From positions 868,001 through 932,000 of the forward strand of contig NZ_SRZX01000001.1 in assembly GCF_004792665.1 (NCBI RefSeq): a stretch of DNA of 64,000 nt, given 5' to 3'. Below the pieces are notes generated by a model that searched no databases, had not been told where the DNA came from, and worked only from the letters and a program-made list of their open reading frames with translations. Below, in pieces: positions 8,345-17,279 of this stretch. Made by a program: the position numbers and the translations under genes. Positions within the stretch are counted from its first letter, which is position 1, and each line of letters opens with the position of its first letter. This DNA comes from Marinobacter orientalis. Its GTDB lineage: Bacteria > Pseudomonadota > Gammaproteobacteria > Pseudomonadales > Oleiphilaceae.

Positions 8345-10492
8345 TCACAACCCGGGCCGGTTTTGCAGAATATCACCAACCACGGCACGCAGCGCCGATT
8401 CCCCCGACTCCCGCCCAAGGCACTCACCCGCGGACTGCAGCCGGCTCCAGGACCAACCCTGAATAACGGCTCGCGTCCACAGGGAGGACTGGCTGCTGGC
8501 GGCCACCAGATCAGGCACGCCGGCCTGCATGGAGAGTTTTCTCAATACCGGAAGCGTCAGGTCAAAGCCACGGTAACCTTTGGCAAAACTGTTCAGGTCT
8601 CTGCGGTCGTCATCATTCAGGGAGCTCTCGGCTGGCAGGCTGTCGGTCAGCTGAAGCGTCAGCCCGGGCGCCAGATCAGGCCAGTTCAGAGGTACCAGCG
8701 TCAGCCAGTGCTCTGCCAGCCTGCTGCGCAGGCGATGCACCAGCGCTCTTCCCCGGCCAGACACACCACTGAGCATCTGCAGCGGATACTCGCCACTGCT
8801 GGCCTCACGCTTCAGGCCCAGGCGCACCGGCACCAGCCCGCACCGCTGCCAGAATGTCACCAGTGCAGAGTTACCTCCGAAACTGGTGCCGACGCCATCC
8901 ATTCCCTGACTTCGGGCATAGTCCAGTGCTGCTGCCAGCAGCCTCTGCCCCAGGCCCCGGCGACGCACTCCGGCACTCACAGCAACTCGCACCACCCGCA
9001 GCAGGCACTGACTCGCTGCTTCAGAAAACCCGCTGTGAGTGGCCAGGGACTGGGGCAATAAATGACCCCGCATGCGGCGTTTGCCCAGCATCACCTGCTC
9101 GGCCAGCTCCGGGGCCAGGCCACCTTCCATCGTTGCCCAAAGCACACCCGACAACACACCATCACAGGTCAGGCACCAGCTCACAGCTGCCGGGTCATCC
9201 ATCCATTGCCGCAGATCGCCGGGAGAGGTCCGATAATGGGCATCCACCAGCAGGCCAAAGGCTTCTCTCAACTCCTGATCGCCAGCTGTAGCGGGATTCC
9301 AGGATTCAACCACTACCCTGGAGCCATCTTCATGTGCCGGGGGCCCTTCGGCATCCAGCAGAAACATCCGCCGGATCAACGGCTCCAGAGGATCGGACCT
9401 CGACCAGCGGATCGGTGCCTTGAGCGAGACGGCGCGCCAGTGGGGCGTCTCAGTGTCCAGCACCGAACGGAAGCGAATGGCAAATCCGCGGCCGGAACCT
9501 TCATAGCCGTGAACCGTGGTGGAAAAGACTACCCGCGGCCAACCCAGCAGCACCCGCTTGAGCAGCTCTGCCGGCATAGCGGCCGCTTCATCGACCATCA
9601 CCACTTCCGCTTCCGGCTTCTCCGCAAGAAGCCGGTCCGGCGCCCAGTACTGCAGTCGGGCCTGATCACCCACAACAACATCGTCCGTGCCCATCTCCGG
9701 CCCGGACACCTGCCCGGCAATCATACGGGCATGGTGAAAAAGCGTCTTCACGGCGGCGGGCTCAGGCGCAGTCACCACCACCCGTTGCCGCCCTTCCTGC
9801 AGCAGACGGACCGCTGCCATCCCCAACGCTGCCGACTTGCCACGGCCCCTATCCGCAGTCACCACCAGCGGCCGCCGGCGGCGCCCCAGTCCGGTTCGCA
9901 CCACAACTTCCACAAGCGCACTCTGATCTTCCGTAGCGCCGACCTGAAATGCCTCTGGCGGCGAAGCAGGTTGCGGTAACTCCGGCTGCGGATTTACCGC
10001 CGGATTAACGCGAATAACATCAGAGTCGGCGGCCGCAACACTGGCCAGCCGGGCAGCAAACGGATGCTCCACAGCTCCGTCCAGTCCGGTACGCCCATAG
10101 TCCGGATCCTCAAAACGGCCCCATTGTGCCAACGGCGGCATCAGCCAGAAAAACAGCCCCCCGGCCGACAGCGTTCCCGACAGCGCCGCAAAACTGTCTG
10201 GCGGATTACCCTGCCAGCCATCCCAGACCACACAGGCCAGCTCCTGCCCCAGCCAGCGGCGGCCTTCAACCGGTTTGACCGGTGTCAGCGATGACGCCGG
10301 CTGGTCGTCAACCGGCCCGGTCCAGATGCCCGGCGTAATCGACAACACGGGGAGGAGTGAACAAAGCCACTTCACAGAGGCGTCACGATCGCCTTCCAGA
10401 ATGACCAGCCGCCGATGCCCGGCTGCCCGCAAATCACTCTGCAGCTTCAGCCAGCGACTCAGATCAGGCGTTTCCTTCCCGGACCGGTCCAC
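8345..10492 (-). CDS. tmcA: tRNA(Met) cytidine acetyltransferase TmcA
   Basis: TmcA makes N4-acetylcytidine at the wobble base C34 of elongator tRNA-Met, using acetyl-CoA and ATP. The 715-residue protein has an N-terminal DUF1726-type domain, a helicase-like ATPase module with Walker A ADRGRGKSA (GKS at 218-220) and a Walker B-like VMVDEAAAMP, a GNAT acetyltransferase module (VRVAVSAGVRRRGLGQRLL) and the C-terminal tRNA-binding region. The start is GTG. It begins 7 bases after the stop of the DUF2237 gene on the same strand, so the two are probably cotranscribed. Confidence 0.93.
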   Translation of the reverse strand: MDRSGKETPDLSRWLKLQSDLRAAGHRRLVILEGDRDASVKWLCSLLPVLSITPGIWTGPVDDQPASSLTPVKPVEGRRWLGQELACVVWDGWQGNPPDSFAALSGTLSAGGLFFWLMPPLAQWGRFEDPDYGRTGLDGAVEHPFAARLASVAAADSDVIRVNPAVNPQPELPQPASPPEAFQVGATEDQSALVEVVVRTGLGRRRRPLVVTADRGRGKSAALGMAAVRLLQEGRQRVVVTAPEPAAVKTLFHHARMIAGQVSGPEMGTDDVVVGDQARLQYWAPDRLLAEKPEAEVVMVDEAAAMPAELLKRVLLGWPRVVFSTTVHGYEGSGRGFAIRFRSVLDTETPHWRAVSLKAPIRWSRSDPLEPLIRRMFLLDAEGPPAHEDGSRVVVESWNPATAGDQELREAFGLLVDAHYRTSPGDLRQWMDDPAAVSWCLTCDGVLSGVLWATMEGGLAPELAEQVMLGKRRMRGHLLPQSLATHSGFSEAASQCLLRVVRVAVSAGVRRRGLGQRLLAAALDYARSQGMDGVGTSFGGNSALVTFWQRCGLVPVRLGLKREASSGEYPLQMLSGVSGRGRALVHRLRSRLAEHWLTLVPLNWPDLAPGLTLQLTDSLPAESSLNDDDRRDLNSFAKGYRGFDLTLPVLRKLSMQAGVPDLVAASSQSSLWTRAVIQGWSWSRLQSAGECLGRESGESALRAVVGDILQNRPGL

Positions 10493-10499
10493 GATGGAC

Positions 10500-10880
10500 T
10501 CAGCTCAGATCCACGGAGTGACGTTTGAGGTCCTGCAGCCTGGAATATTTGAGCGCTGACCGCTGGGTAGCTCTCAGTTTCACCCGCGGCGCACAGCCCG
10601 CTTCAAACGCCTCCTGCCAGCGGGACGCACACAGACACCAGGAATCCCCTTCTTTCAGGCCGGGAAAACCGAATTCTGGCCGTGGTGTGCTGAGGTCATT
10701 CCCCCTGGCACTGGAAAACTCCAGAAATTCGTCTGTAACAACGGCACAGACAACATGCGCGGCCAGGTCGTCCGGCCCGGTATTACAGCAACCATCGCGA
10801 TAGAATCCGGTTTCCGGATCAGTACCACAGACTTCCAGGGCTTCGCCCAACACATTCACTGCTTCAGCAGTTGTAGCCAT
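10500..10880 (-). CDS. DUF2237 family protein
   Basis: A 126-residue small cytoplasmic protein of unknown function. It shows the characteristic cysteine-rich DUF2237 pattern: TDPETGFYRDGCCNTGPDD, HVVCAVVTDEFLEFSSARGNDL, PEFGFPGLKEGDSWCLCASRWQEA. A metal- or cofactor-binding role has been guessed for the conserved cysteines but is not established. I chose the ATG at 10880, which has GGAG 11 bases upstream. A longer frame to 11054 would run through an inverted repeat and is rejected. It lies directly upstream of tmcA on the same strand. Confidence 0.85.
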   Translation of the reverse strand: MATTAEAVNVLGEALEVCGTDPETGFYRDGCCNTGPDDLAAHVVCAVVTDEFLEFSSARGNDLSTPRPEFGFPGLKEGDSWCLCASRWQEAFEAGCAPRVKLRATQRSALKYSRLQDLKRHSVDLS

Positions 10881-10904
10881 GACGGCATTCTCCAAATTCA
10901 AGGG

Positions 10905-11012
10905 GAGGGTTTGGACAGTCCCTTCCAAAACTGTGCGGAGCCATGGATGGCGGAGCCCAAGCGTCACAGGGATGTGCTTGAGCGTGTTTTGGAAGGGACT
11001 GTCCAAACTCTC
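10905..11012 (-). repeat. Long inverted repeat, copy A of the TCCCTGT-core family
   Basis: Outer arms 10905-10931 and 10986-11012 pair at 26 of 27 positions. The loop, read on the minus strand, carries the TCCCTGT word and the GCTCCGCCATCCATGGCTCC block shared with the copies near 30.3 and 55.0 kb. It lies in the divergent gap between DUF2237 and the helicase gene. It occupies most of that gap, so both promoters must lie in or close to it. Confidence 0.85.
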
Positions 11013-11116
11013 CTGCACCGAACTTACGGTTAATCCAGACAAGCAGAAAAGCAAAAATCACCAGGATTATGCGGCACCAGTATCAGCACTACCAGCCGCC
11101 GGGTACAATACCGTCC

Positions 11117-13399
11117 ATGCCGACCCGACACCAAACACCGCACACAACCGAGCTGCCGGAATATCTTACCGATGAGCAGCGGGCCATCATCACCGCCGGC
11201 TTTGAGCATGCGGTGATTACGGCCGTGGCGGGTAGCGGGAAGACCTCTACACTGGCCTGGCGCATTCGCTACCTGCTGGAACAGGGGCACGACCCCAACC
11301 GCATGCTGGTTTTAATGTTCAACCGGAGTGCACGGGTAGACTTTGAACGTAAGCTACAGGAAACAACCCGTAACCTGGGCCTGGCGATCCCCGAAATTCG
11401 CACCTACCACGCAATGGGGCTGCGGCTTTACAAACGCTTTGTCCGCGAGGGCTTCCTGCCCGGGTTTTCCGACAAGATCCTCACGGATCAGGAAATCAGC
11501 TACCAGGCGTGGCAGCTGACCCGCCGGCTGGCGCCCGAGGATCTGGCCGATGAAATTCGCCGCAACAAGAAAGACTTTGTCGAAACCGCCGCGAACTTCA
11601 TCGATCTGGTAAAAACAACCCTGTCCCCGGTGGAGATTGTATTCGAAGAGCTGGGCTACTCCGACAAGCACCGCTACCTGATCGACCTGTTCCACTGCTT
11701 TGAACAGTGGCGCAAATCCCAGAGCCGGATCAGCTACGCCGACATGCTCTACGAGCCGGTGATGGCCATCCACCAGAACCCACCGCTGCAGCGATTAGTG
11801 GGCAACAAGATGGACCTGGTTCTGGTGGACGAATACCAGGATACCAACGAAATCCAGCACCTGCTGCTACGGTATGTGGCCGGGGACCGGGCACGGGTAA
11901 CGGTTGTGGGCGACCCGGACCAGACCATCTATGAGTTCCGTGGCGCCAAACCGGACTTTATTCTCAAGCGCTTCAGCGAGGAATTCGAAAGCCCCCTGGA
12001 ACAGACCCTGAGCTACACCTTTCGCTATGGTCACCAGGTAGCCCTGCTGGCCAACCATCTGATCTGCCACAACACCGGTCGCAAGGATGTGCTATGCCAC
12101 TCCCACCCTTCCACCCCGGCGACCGGAATAACCCTGCACCAGCAGGAAAACGACAGCGATATTGTTCTCAAGCTGCTCCAGCCCATGGATGACACAGCGC
12201 TCGGCAACACCGCCATCCTCTTCCGGGTATGGAGCCAGAGTGTGCCGATCGAACTGAAACTGCTGTCGCGGCAGGTGCCCTATCGCATTGACGCCGGCAA
12301 GGGTGCGCTCTTCAGCCGCGAGGTTCAGGCCATCACCAGCCTGCTGATGGTGGTGTCCGGGCGTATCAGCAACCTGCCGGACGAGGACCGCCTCGATATT
12401 GCCCGGCAACTGCTGAGATTTCCCCATGTAGGCCTGAAAGAGCCGGAGCTGGAGCAACTGGCGCGTTTCCTCGCGGGATTCGGAAGTGGCTGGCACGAGC
12501 GTTTGCTGGCCATGGACTTCGACGCTCTGGCGCCCATGGCCGCCAGGAAACTCCGCAAACTGGGGGGCATACTGGCACAGTTGCGCAACTTCAAGGGGTC
12601 GGTGGCAGACCTGATTACCCGCTATGCGGATGAAACCGAGCTCTATGAAGGTATCCGCAGTCTGGCACTGACACATGAAACCGCCGACGAACGCATTGAG
12701 ACTGTGCGCGGCTTCCGGCTTTACCTGGCAGGACTGGATGCAAACATTGAGGGAGCACTCGATCACCTGAAGGCTCTTAAAAAACAGGCCGGAGAAAATC
12801 GCCGGGGCGGCGCATTGCTTTCCACCATTCACCGCACCAAGGGCCTTGAATGGTCAACCGTGATCCTGCCGGGTCTGCAGGAAAAGTACCTGCCGTACAG
12901 CCCCAGAGCCCAGGATGATCCGAAAGCCTTCCTGGAAAGTGAGCGCAGGCTGCTTTACGTGGCCATGACCCGTACCCGGGAGCAGCTTCACCTGATCACC
13001 CGTCCCTTTGGTGAACAACGGCATCTGGACGGCGACCAGGGCCCCAGCCGGTTTGTCGATGAGCTCTGTTTTCCCCTCTCCCGGGAATTCGGACAATGGC
13101 TGGACAACCGCACTACCGATAAAGAGCATGAGCTGACGACCACCGCGCCATTAACTGCCACAGGCACTCGTTATGCTTCCCGGGAAGGGGTTTTCCTCAA
13201 TGGAAGCAGTGAAAGCGGGGCAGACCCGACCGCCCCACTTTGGGCAAGCCCCCGTCTCAGCCACGCCATCTTCGGGGCAGGATCCGTGGTCGGTGAGGAC
13301 GATAGCTCATTTGAAGTCAGCTTCGATAATGGCGACACCCTGAATTTCAGCAAGAAAAGCGCCCATCTGTATTTCACACTCCTCGGCAAGGAAGCCTGA
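11117..13399 (+). CDS. UvrD/Rep-family ATP-dependent DNA helicase
   Basis: A 760-residue superfamily 1A helicase distinct from the uvrD at the left edge. Motif I AVAGSGKTS is at 36-44, motif II is LVDEYQDTNEIQ, followed by VVGDPDQTIYEFRGA, a late STIHRTKGLEWSTVILPG and the VAMTRTREQL box. The C-terminus (IFGAGSVVGEDDSSFEVSFDNGD) resembles the Tudor-like RNA-polymerase-binding tail of UvrD/PcrA. The start is uncertain: 11117 gives a sensible N-terminus but lacks a strong ribosome site, and ATG 11069 is an alternative. The gene is followed 10 bases later by the DUF4124 gene. Confidence 0.88.
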   Translation: MPTRHQTPHTTELPEYLTDEQRAIITAGFEHAVITAVAGSGKTSTLAWRIRYLLEQGHDPNRMLVLMFNRSARVDFERKLQETTRNLGLAIPEIRTYHAMGLRLYKRFVREGFLPGFSDKILTDQEISYQAWQLTRRLAPEDLADEIRRNKKDFVETAANFIDLVKTTLSPVEIVFEELGYSDKHRYLIDLFHCFEQWRKSQSRISYADMLYEPVMAIHQNPPLQRLVGNKMDLVLVDEYQDTNEIQHLLLRYVAGDRARVTVVGDPDQTIYEFRGAKPDFILKRFSEEFESPLEQTLSYTFRYGHQVALLANHLICHNTGRKDVLCHSHPSTPATGITLHQQENDSDIVLKLLQPMDDTALGNTAILFRVWSQSVPIELKLLSRQVPYRIDAGKGALFSREVQAITSLLMVVSGRISNLPDEDRLDIARQLLRFPHVGLKEPELEQLARFLAGFGSGWHERLLAMDFDALAPMAARKLRKLGGILAQLRNFKGSVADLITRYADETELYEGIRSLALTHETADERIETVRGFRLYLAGLDANIEGALDHLKALKKQAGENRRGGALLSTIHRTKGLEWSTVILPGLQEKYLPYSPRAQDDPKAFLESERRLLYVAMTRTREQLHLITRPFGEQRHLDGDQGPSRFVDELCFPLSREFGQWLDNRTTDKEHELTTTAPLTATGTRYASREGVFLNGSSESGADPTAPLWASPRLSHAIFGAGSVVGEDDSSFEVSFDNGDTLNFSKKSAHLYFTLLGKEA

Positions 13400-13409
13400 G
13401 AAAAATGCC

Positions 13410-13892
13410 ATGAAGCACTCTTTGCCTGTCTTTATTCTCATCCTGGTAATGCCCGGCATTGCCTGGTCCCAGGTCTACCGTTGCGACAGCAGGGGCGAGA
13501 CCCGCTTTTCCGACCAGCCCTGCGGGGATGACTCCGAGAAAATAACGATCCGGGACAATCGGATCGGCGGCAGCTTCGGCCAGAATCTGCCTGACGAGCC
13601 TGAGCGAGAAGAGGCGGACGAGCAACCGAACGAATCCGGCCATGAAGAAGCAGCGAGCCCTTGCCGCTTTATCAACTCCACCGACCTGAGACGGTACCTG
13701 GTGCGTGAACAGGTGGTGAAAGGCATGACCAGAGAGCATGTGCGCAAGGCCTTTGGCCGGCCGCCGGAAACCTACCCCACGCCCCGGGAAACCTGGGTCT
13801 ACCAGACCAGATACTATGGCAACCTGTACGAGCTGACCTACGTGTATTTCCGGGATGGCTGTGTGGAAGAGGTGGTCTACCGTAAACCCTGA
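13410..13892 (+). CDS. DUF4124 domain-containing exported protein
   Basis: A 160-residue protein with a signal peptide (cleavage probably after GIAWS, about residue 20). The DUF4124 signature follows: QVYRCDSRGETRFSDQPCGDDSE with paired cysteines. The middle (about 55-83) is acidic and probably disordered. A C-terminal region (VKGMTREHVRKAFGRPPETYPTPRETWVY) resembles SmpA/OmlA-type small beta domains. Function is unknown; the envelope location is inferred from the signal. It starts 10 bases after the helicase and ends 3 bases before the convergent methyltransferase gene. Confidence 0.8.
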   Translation: MKHSLPVFILILVMPGIAWSQVYRCDSRGETRFSDQPCGDDSEKITIRDNRIGGSFGQNLPDEPEREEADEQPNESGHEEAASPCRFINSTDLRRYLVREQVVKGMTREHVRKAFGRPPETYPTPRETWVYQTRYYGNLYELTYVYFRDGCVEEVVYRKP

Positions 13893-13895
13893 GGG

Positions 13896-15140
13896 CTAGT
13901 GTCCCGCCATCCTTACCGCATCGATCAGCAGATTGCGTGGCGTCAGTTGTCGCTCACAGAAAGTCCCCAGGTGGACGCTAAAACCCTGCTCTTCCAGAAA
14001 TAACCCATAGTCCAGCACCAGCCATAGCTCCAGTGGCCGCCGGAACAGGTGGCGCACCAGTTCGTGGCGACGTACCTGCTGCAGTCGCTGTTCACCATGG
14101 CCTTGCCAGCGGTCGAAATCGGTTTCCCGGGGCAAATCCAGGCCTTTCTTCGCTGCTGCCCAGCGACAGAATCCGGCAAAATCACCACTCACCAGCGCAG
14201 GCGGATGCGAGGGTACCGGAAGATAGGCATCGACCCCCCGCAGCTGCCGTTGCAGACCATCAAAGCCCAGCCGCCAGCTGCTGATCTGGCGGGTTTGCCG
14301 CCGCACCCTTTGCGGGGCGGTGACGGTTTCCTGCACGGCCAGTCGCAGATCATCCCGGCTCAGTTCCAGCATATTCTTCCAGGTTCTCCCCCGCTGGGAG
14401 AGAGGGCGGTAATCAGGTGTATCTGAGAGGTGGTAACAGCAGGGCGAGAAACTCAGCCGCGACAGGCCACCATCAGCTCCCCGCTGCATTAAGCGGCGAT
14501 GGAGATCACCACAGGCGTGAAGCGCAACGCCATGGCCGGCCGATGGCATCACCAGCCCGTCATCCATCACATCCTGACATTGCAGGCTGACGCAATCTCC
14601 GAATTTTCCGGCCAGGCGGTTACCATCGTCCACCAGGGCAGGATTCCATTCGAAACCGGACACATCGCCATCGCACAGTGGCGCCAGGGTTCTGGCCAGA
14701 TGGCCCTTGCCACAACACCAGTCCAGCACATCCTGTTTCAGAGGCCGGATAGCCGCGGCAAAAGCACCGGACTGCAGCCGCTTCCGGCCGGGCATATCGG
14801 TGGCCCGGCTTTCCGGCAGCGTGCAATACTCCGGCTGCCGGGAGGATAGCGCCGGCACTTGGGTCAGCGCCTCATATGCCTGCAGTGACGGCAACTCGCT
14901 CTCCACCAATACGGCAAGTGCGCCGGGATCGTCATCCATCTGCTGGCAGTCCGCATCAGAGAGCTTTGCCAGCCGTTCGGCCAACGCCGGCAACTTTCGG
15001 CTCCAGGCAGGGTCCGGATCGGTAAACGGCGACGGTTGCCACAGCTCATGGTGCTGAACCAGCCAGTCGTTCAACTGCTGCCATCGCTGGTAAAAAGATT
15101 CAGCGCCGTGGTGTAAACTCGCCGCCGGAGGTAACGTCAT
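13896..15140 (-). CDS. SAM-dependent methyltransferase (class I)
   Basis: A 414-residue protein with a Rossmann-type SAM-binding motif VLDWCCGKGHLARTLAPL near residue 176, followed by SGFEWNPALVDDGNRLA. A later SFSPCCYHLSDTPDY segment with adjacent cysteines is typical of a family of uncharacterised gammaproteobacterial methyltransferases. The substrate cannot be told. The ATG at 15138-15140 overlaps the start codon of the opposite-strand RNA methyltransferase by two bases. A longer frame to 15257 would lie antisense to that gene and is rejected. Confidence 0.8.
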   Translation of the reverse strand: MTLPPAASLHHGAESFYQRWQQLNDWLVQHHELWQPSPFTDPDPAWSRKLPALAERLAKLSDADCQQMDDDPGALAVLVESELPSLQAYEALTQVPALSSRQPEYCTLPESRATDMPGRKRLQSGAFAAAIRPLKQDVLDWCCGKGHLARTLAPLCDGDVSGFEWNPALVDDGNRLAGKFGDCVSLQCQDVMDDGLVMPSAGHGVALHACGDLHRRLMQRGADGGLSRLSFSPCCYHLSDTPDYRPLSQRGRTWKNMLELSRDDLRLAVQETVTAPQRVRRQTRQISSWRLGFDGLQRQLRGVDAYLPVPSHPPALVSGDFAGFCRWAAAKKGLDLPRETDFDRWQGHGEQRLQQVRRHELVRHLFRRPLELWLVLDYGLFLEEQGFSVHLGTFCERQLTPRNLLIDAVRMAGH

Positions 15141-15843
15141 GCAACTGGCCTTTGTACTTGTTGAACCGAAGGTTCCCGAAAATGTGGGGGCAGCCGCCCG
15201 CGCCCTTTGCACCATGGGCTTCGCGCAACTGTGGCTGGTCAATTCAGACCTGCACACCCGCGCAGAAGCCCACTGGCTGGCCCACGGCAGCGATCACATC
15301 CTGGACAATGCGCGCATTTTCCCTGATATGGCAGCGGTAAGAAACTCCGTAGACCTGCTGATGGGCACCTCCGCCAAACCCCGCCACCAACGGCAGGACT
15401 GGCACGAGCCGGCGCAGCTACGCGACATCATTGCCCGCAAGGGCACCTCGGTAGCAACGGCGGCCCTGGTGTTCGGCCGCGAAGACCGCGGCCTGTCCAA
15501 TGACGAACTGGCACTGTGCGACCTGCTCACAGGCTTTCCCATGGCCGTGCCCTACCCATCGCTGAACCTGTCCCAGGCGGTCATGCTCTATGCCTGGGAA
15601 CTGTCCGGCCTGGCCTCGGCGCCTGGGGAACAATCCCGGCGAGCAGCTCCTGACGCCCGGCTGGGTGCCCTTCGTCAGCGGCTGGAAACTCTGCTCCCTG
15701 AGCTGGATGCGCCTTCAGATGGCAAGCTCTCTCAGTGGGTGTTCGAGCGGTTGCCCCTACTCACGGAGCGGGATGTCGGTTTTGTGCATACCCTCTGTGG
15801 GAATATCGAGCGAAAGCTTCGAGAATCTTCCGATTCCTGGTAG
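15139..15843 (+). CDS. SpoU/TrmH-family RNA 2'-O-methyltransferase, LasT/YjtD-like
   Basis: A 234-residue SPOUT RNA methyltransferase. Visible SpoU motifs are motif 1 LVEPKVPENVGAAARA (8-23), motif 2 LVFGREDRGLSNDELALCD and motif 3 VPYPSLNLSQAVMLYAWEL. It resembles E. coli LasT (YjtD) most, with TrmJ as the next relative, so the target is a tRNA or rRNA ribose and remains unassigned. GGAGG 7 bases upstream fixes the ATG at 15139, which shares bases with the opposite start codon. It is convergent with dadA across a long inverted repeat. Confidence 0.87.
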   Translation: MQLAFVLVEPKVPENVGAAARALCTMGFAQLWLVNSDLHTRAEAHWLAHGSDHILDNARIFPDMAAVRNSVDLLMGTSAKPRHQRQDWHEPAQLRDIIARKGTSVATAALVFGREDRGLSNDELALCDLLTGFPMAVPYPSLNLSQAVMLYAWELSGLASAPGEQSRRAAPDARLGALRQRLETLLPELDAPSDGKLSQWVFERLPLLTERDVGFVHTLCGNIERKLRESSDSW

Positions 15844-15863
15844 CAGGCACCTGTGAACTCTGG

Positions 15864-15971
15864 GAGCCGGTCCGGAGGCCCTTCCCAAGATCGTCGAAAA
15901 CATGGATGTTTTCGTCGAGCGTACAGGGACGTATTCACAGCGTATCTTGGGAAGGGCCTCCGGACCGGCTC
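15864..15971 (-). repeat. Long inverted repeat, copy B of the TCCCTGT-core family
   Basis: Perfect 27-base arms at 15864-15890 and 15945-15971. Read on the minus strand the loop has the GAATACGTCCCTGTACGCTC core and an inner hairpin of CGAAAACAT and ATGTTTTCG. The outer arm sequence differs from copies A, C and D except for the CCCTTCC next to the loop. It fills the convergent gap between the RNA methyltransferase and dadA, a position suited to two-way termination. Confidence 0.9.
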
Positions 15972-15990
15972 TTCCCCAAGGCCACAATCA

Positions 15991-17262
15991 TTATTCGGCA
16001 AACCGCCCAGGTCTGAATGCATCAAGGCAAACCGAAGGCTCCTCCCCGTCGATCAGTTGGGCAATCACAGCCGCACTGCCCGTCGACAGGGTCCAGCCGA
16101 AAGTACCGTGACCGGTATTGAGAAACAGGTTTTCCCGGGGGCCACGGCCGATAATGGGAGGCCCGTCCGGAGTCATGGGCCGGAAACCGGTCCAGGTTTC
16201 GGCGGCCTTCAGATCCGCGCAGCCCGGAAACCGGGATTCCACGGATTTGCGGATGGTGGCCAGCCGGGCCTCGGGGATGTCGCGGTTGAAGTCCGCCAGT
16301 TCCACGAAGCCGGAGGCGCGGAGGCGGTCGCCCAGGCGGGTGGAGACAACCTTATAGCTATCATCGTGCACGGTGGAGACTGGCGCCCGCTCAGGGTCTG
16401 TCAGCGGAACAGTAAAGCTGTAACCCTTGACCGGGTAAATGGGCAGTTTCAGCCCCAGTTGGCGGGTCAGCTGGCCGGACCAGCAGCCTGCGCAGATGAC
16501 CACCGCATCCGCCTCAATGGTTTCCGACTTGCCATCTTTATTGCGTACGTCAACGCCGGTTACCCGCTGATCGTTCGCGAGAAGATGCTCTGTTTCGGTA
16601 TTGTAGCGAACCCTGACGCCCTTCGATTCGCAGGCTTTGGCAAGTTCGCGTGAAAAAAGATGGCAGTCACCGGTACCATCGGTGTCATAGCTCAGGGCGC
16701 CATAGAGCGGGCCATTGCCGGTCATGCCCGGTTCGGCTTCGCGAACCTGCTCGGGTGTCAGTAGTCGCGAGGCGATACCGAGTTCATCAAGCAATTGCTG
16801 TGTCTGGCGGTAACTTTCCAGGGCTTCCGGGGTGCTGGCCAGGTGGAGCAGGCCCTTGTGGTCGCCATCAAAGTGCAGCTCCAGCTCCTGCTCAAGAGCC
16901 AGGAAGCGTTCACGGCTGTGCATCCCCAGGCGCAGCATGGCGCGTTTGTTGAGGCCGAACAGGCCAGGCGAGCTGGCATAACGCAGAGTGGCGAACATGA
17001 ATCGCAGGGTTTCCAGGGAGGGCGGCACCCTCATTTTCAGGGGACCGTCTTTTTTGAACAGCCAGGGTATGGCTTTCAACACCATGGCCGGGTCCGCCCA
17101 CGGATAGACCACACCGTAGGAACGCTGGGCCGCGTTTCCCTTGCTGGTTTCGTTTCCGGCAACACCGTGGCGCTCCAGCACCGTGACCTGATGCCCTCTG
17201 CGGTTCAGCTCGTAAGCCGTAGTCATACCCACTACGCCCCCACCGACAACAACAATCTGCAT
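15991..17262 (-). CDS. dadA: D-amino acid dehydrogenase (DadA-like FAD oxidoreductase)
   Basis: A 423-residue DAO-family flavoprotein oxidising D-amino acids to 2-oxo acids and passing electrons to the respiratory chain. The FAD-binding GGGVVGMTTAYELNRRG is at the N-terminus, VTVLERHGVAGNETSKGNA follows, and the C-terminal GFRPMTPDGPPIIGRGP and NTGHGTFGWTLSTGS motifs are diagnostic. The ATG at 17262 follows GGAGAGG by 4 bases; a start at 17283 is less likely. It is 17 bases behind the PPK2 gene on the same strand. No alanine racemase is adjacent. Confidence 0.9.
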   Translation of the reverse strand: MQIVVVGGGVVGMTTAYELNRRGHQVTVLERHGVAGNETSKGNAAQRSYGVVYPWADPAMVLKAIPWLFKKDGPLKMRVPPSLETLRFMFATLRYASSPGLFGLNKRAMLRLGMHSRERFLALEQELELHFDGDHKGLLHLASTPEALESYRQTQQLLDELGIASRLLTPEQVREAEPGMTGNGPLYGALSYDTDGTGDCHLFSRELAKACESKGVRVRYNTETEHLLANDQRVTGVDVRNKDGKSETIEADAVVICAGCWSGQLTRQLGLKLPIYPVKGYSFTVPLTDPERAPVSTVHDDSYKVVSTRLGDRLRASGFVELADFNRDIPEARLATIRKSVESRFPGCADLKAAETWTGFRPMTPDGPPIIGRGPRENLFLNTGHGTFGWTLSTGSAAVIAQLIDGEEPSVCLDAFRPGRFAE

Positions 17263-17279
17263 GTGCCTCTCCGTTTGGT

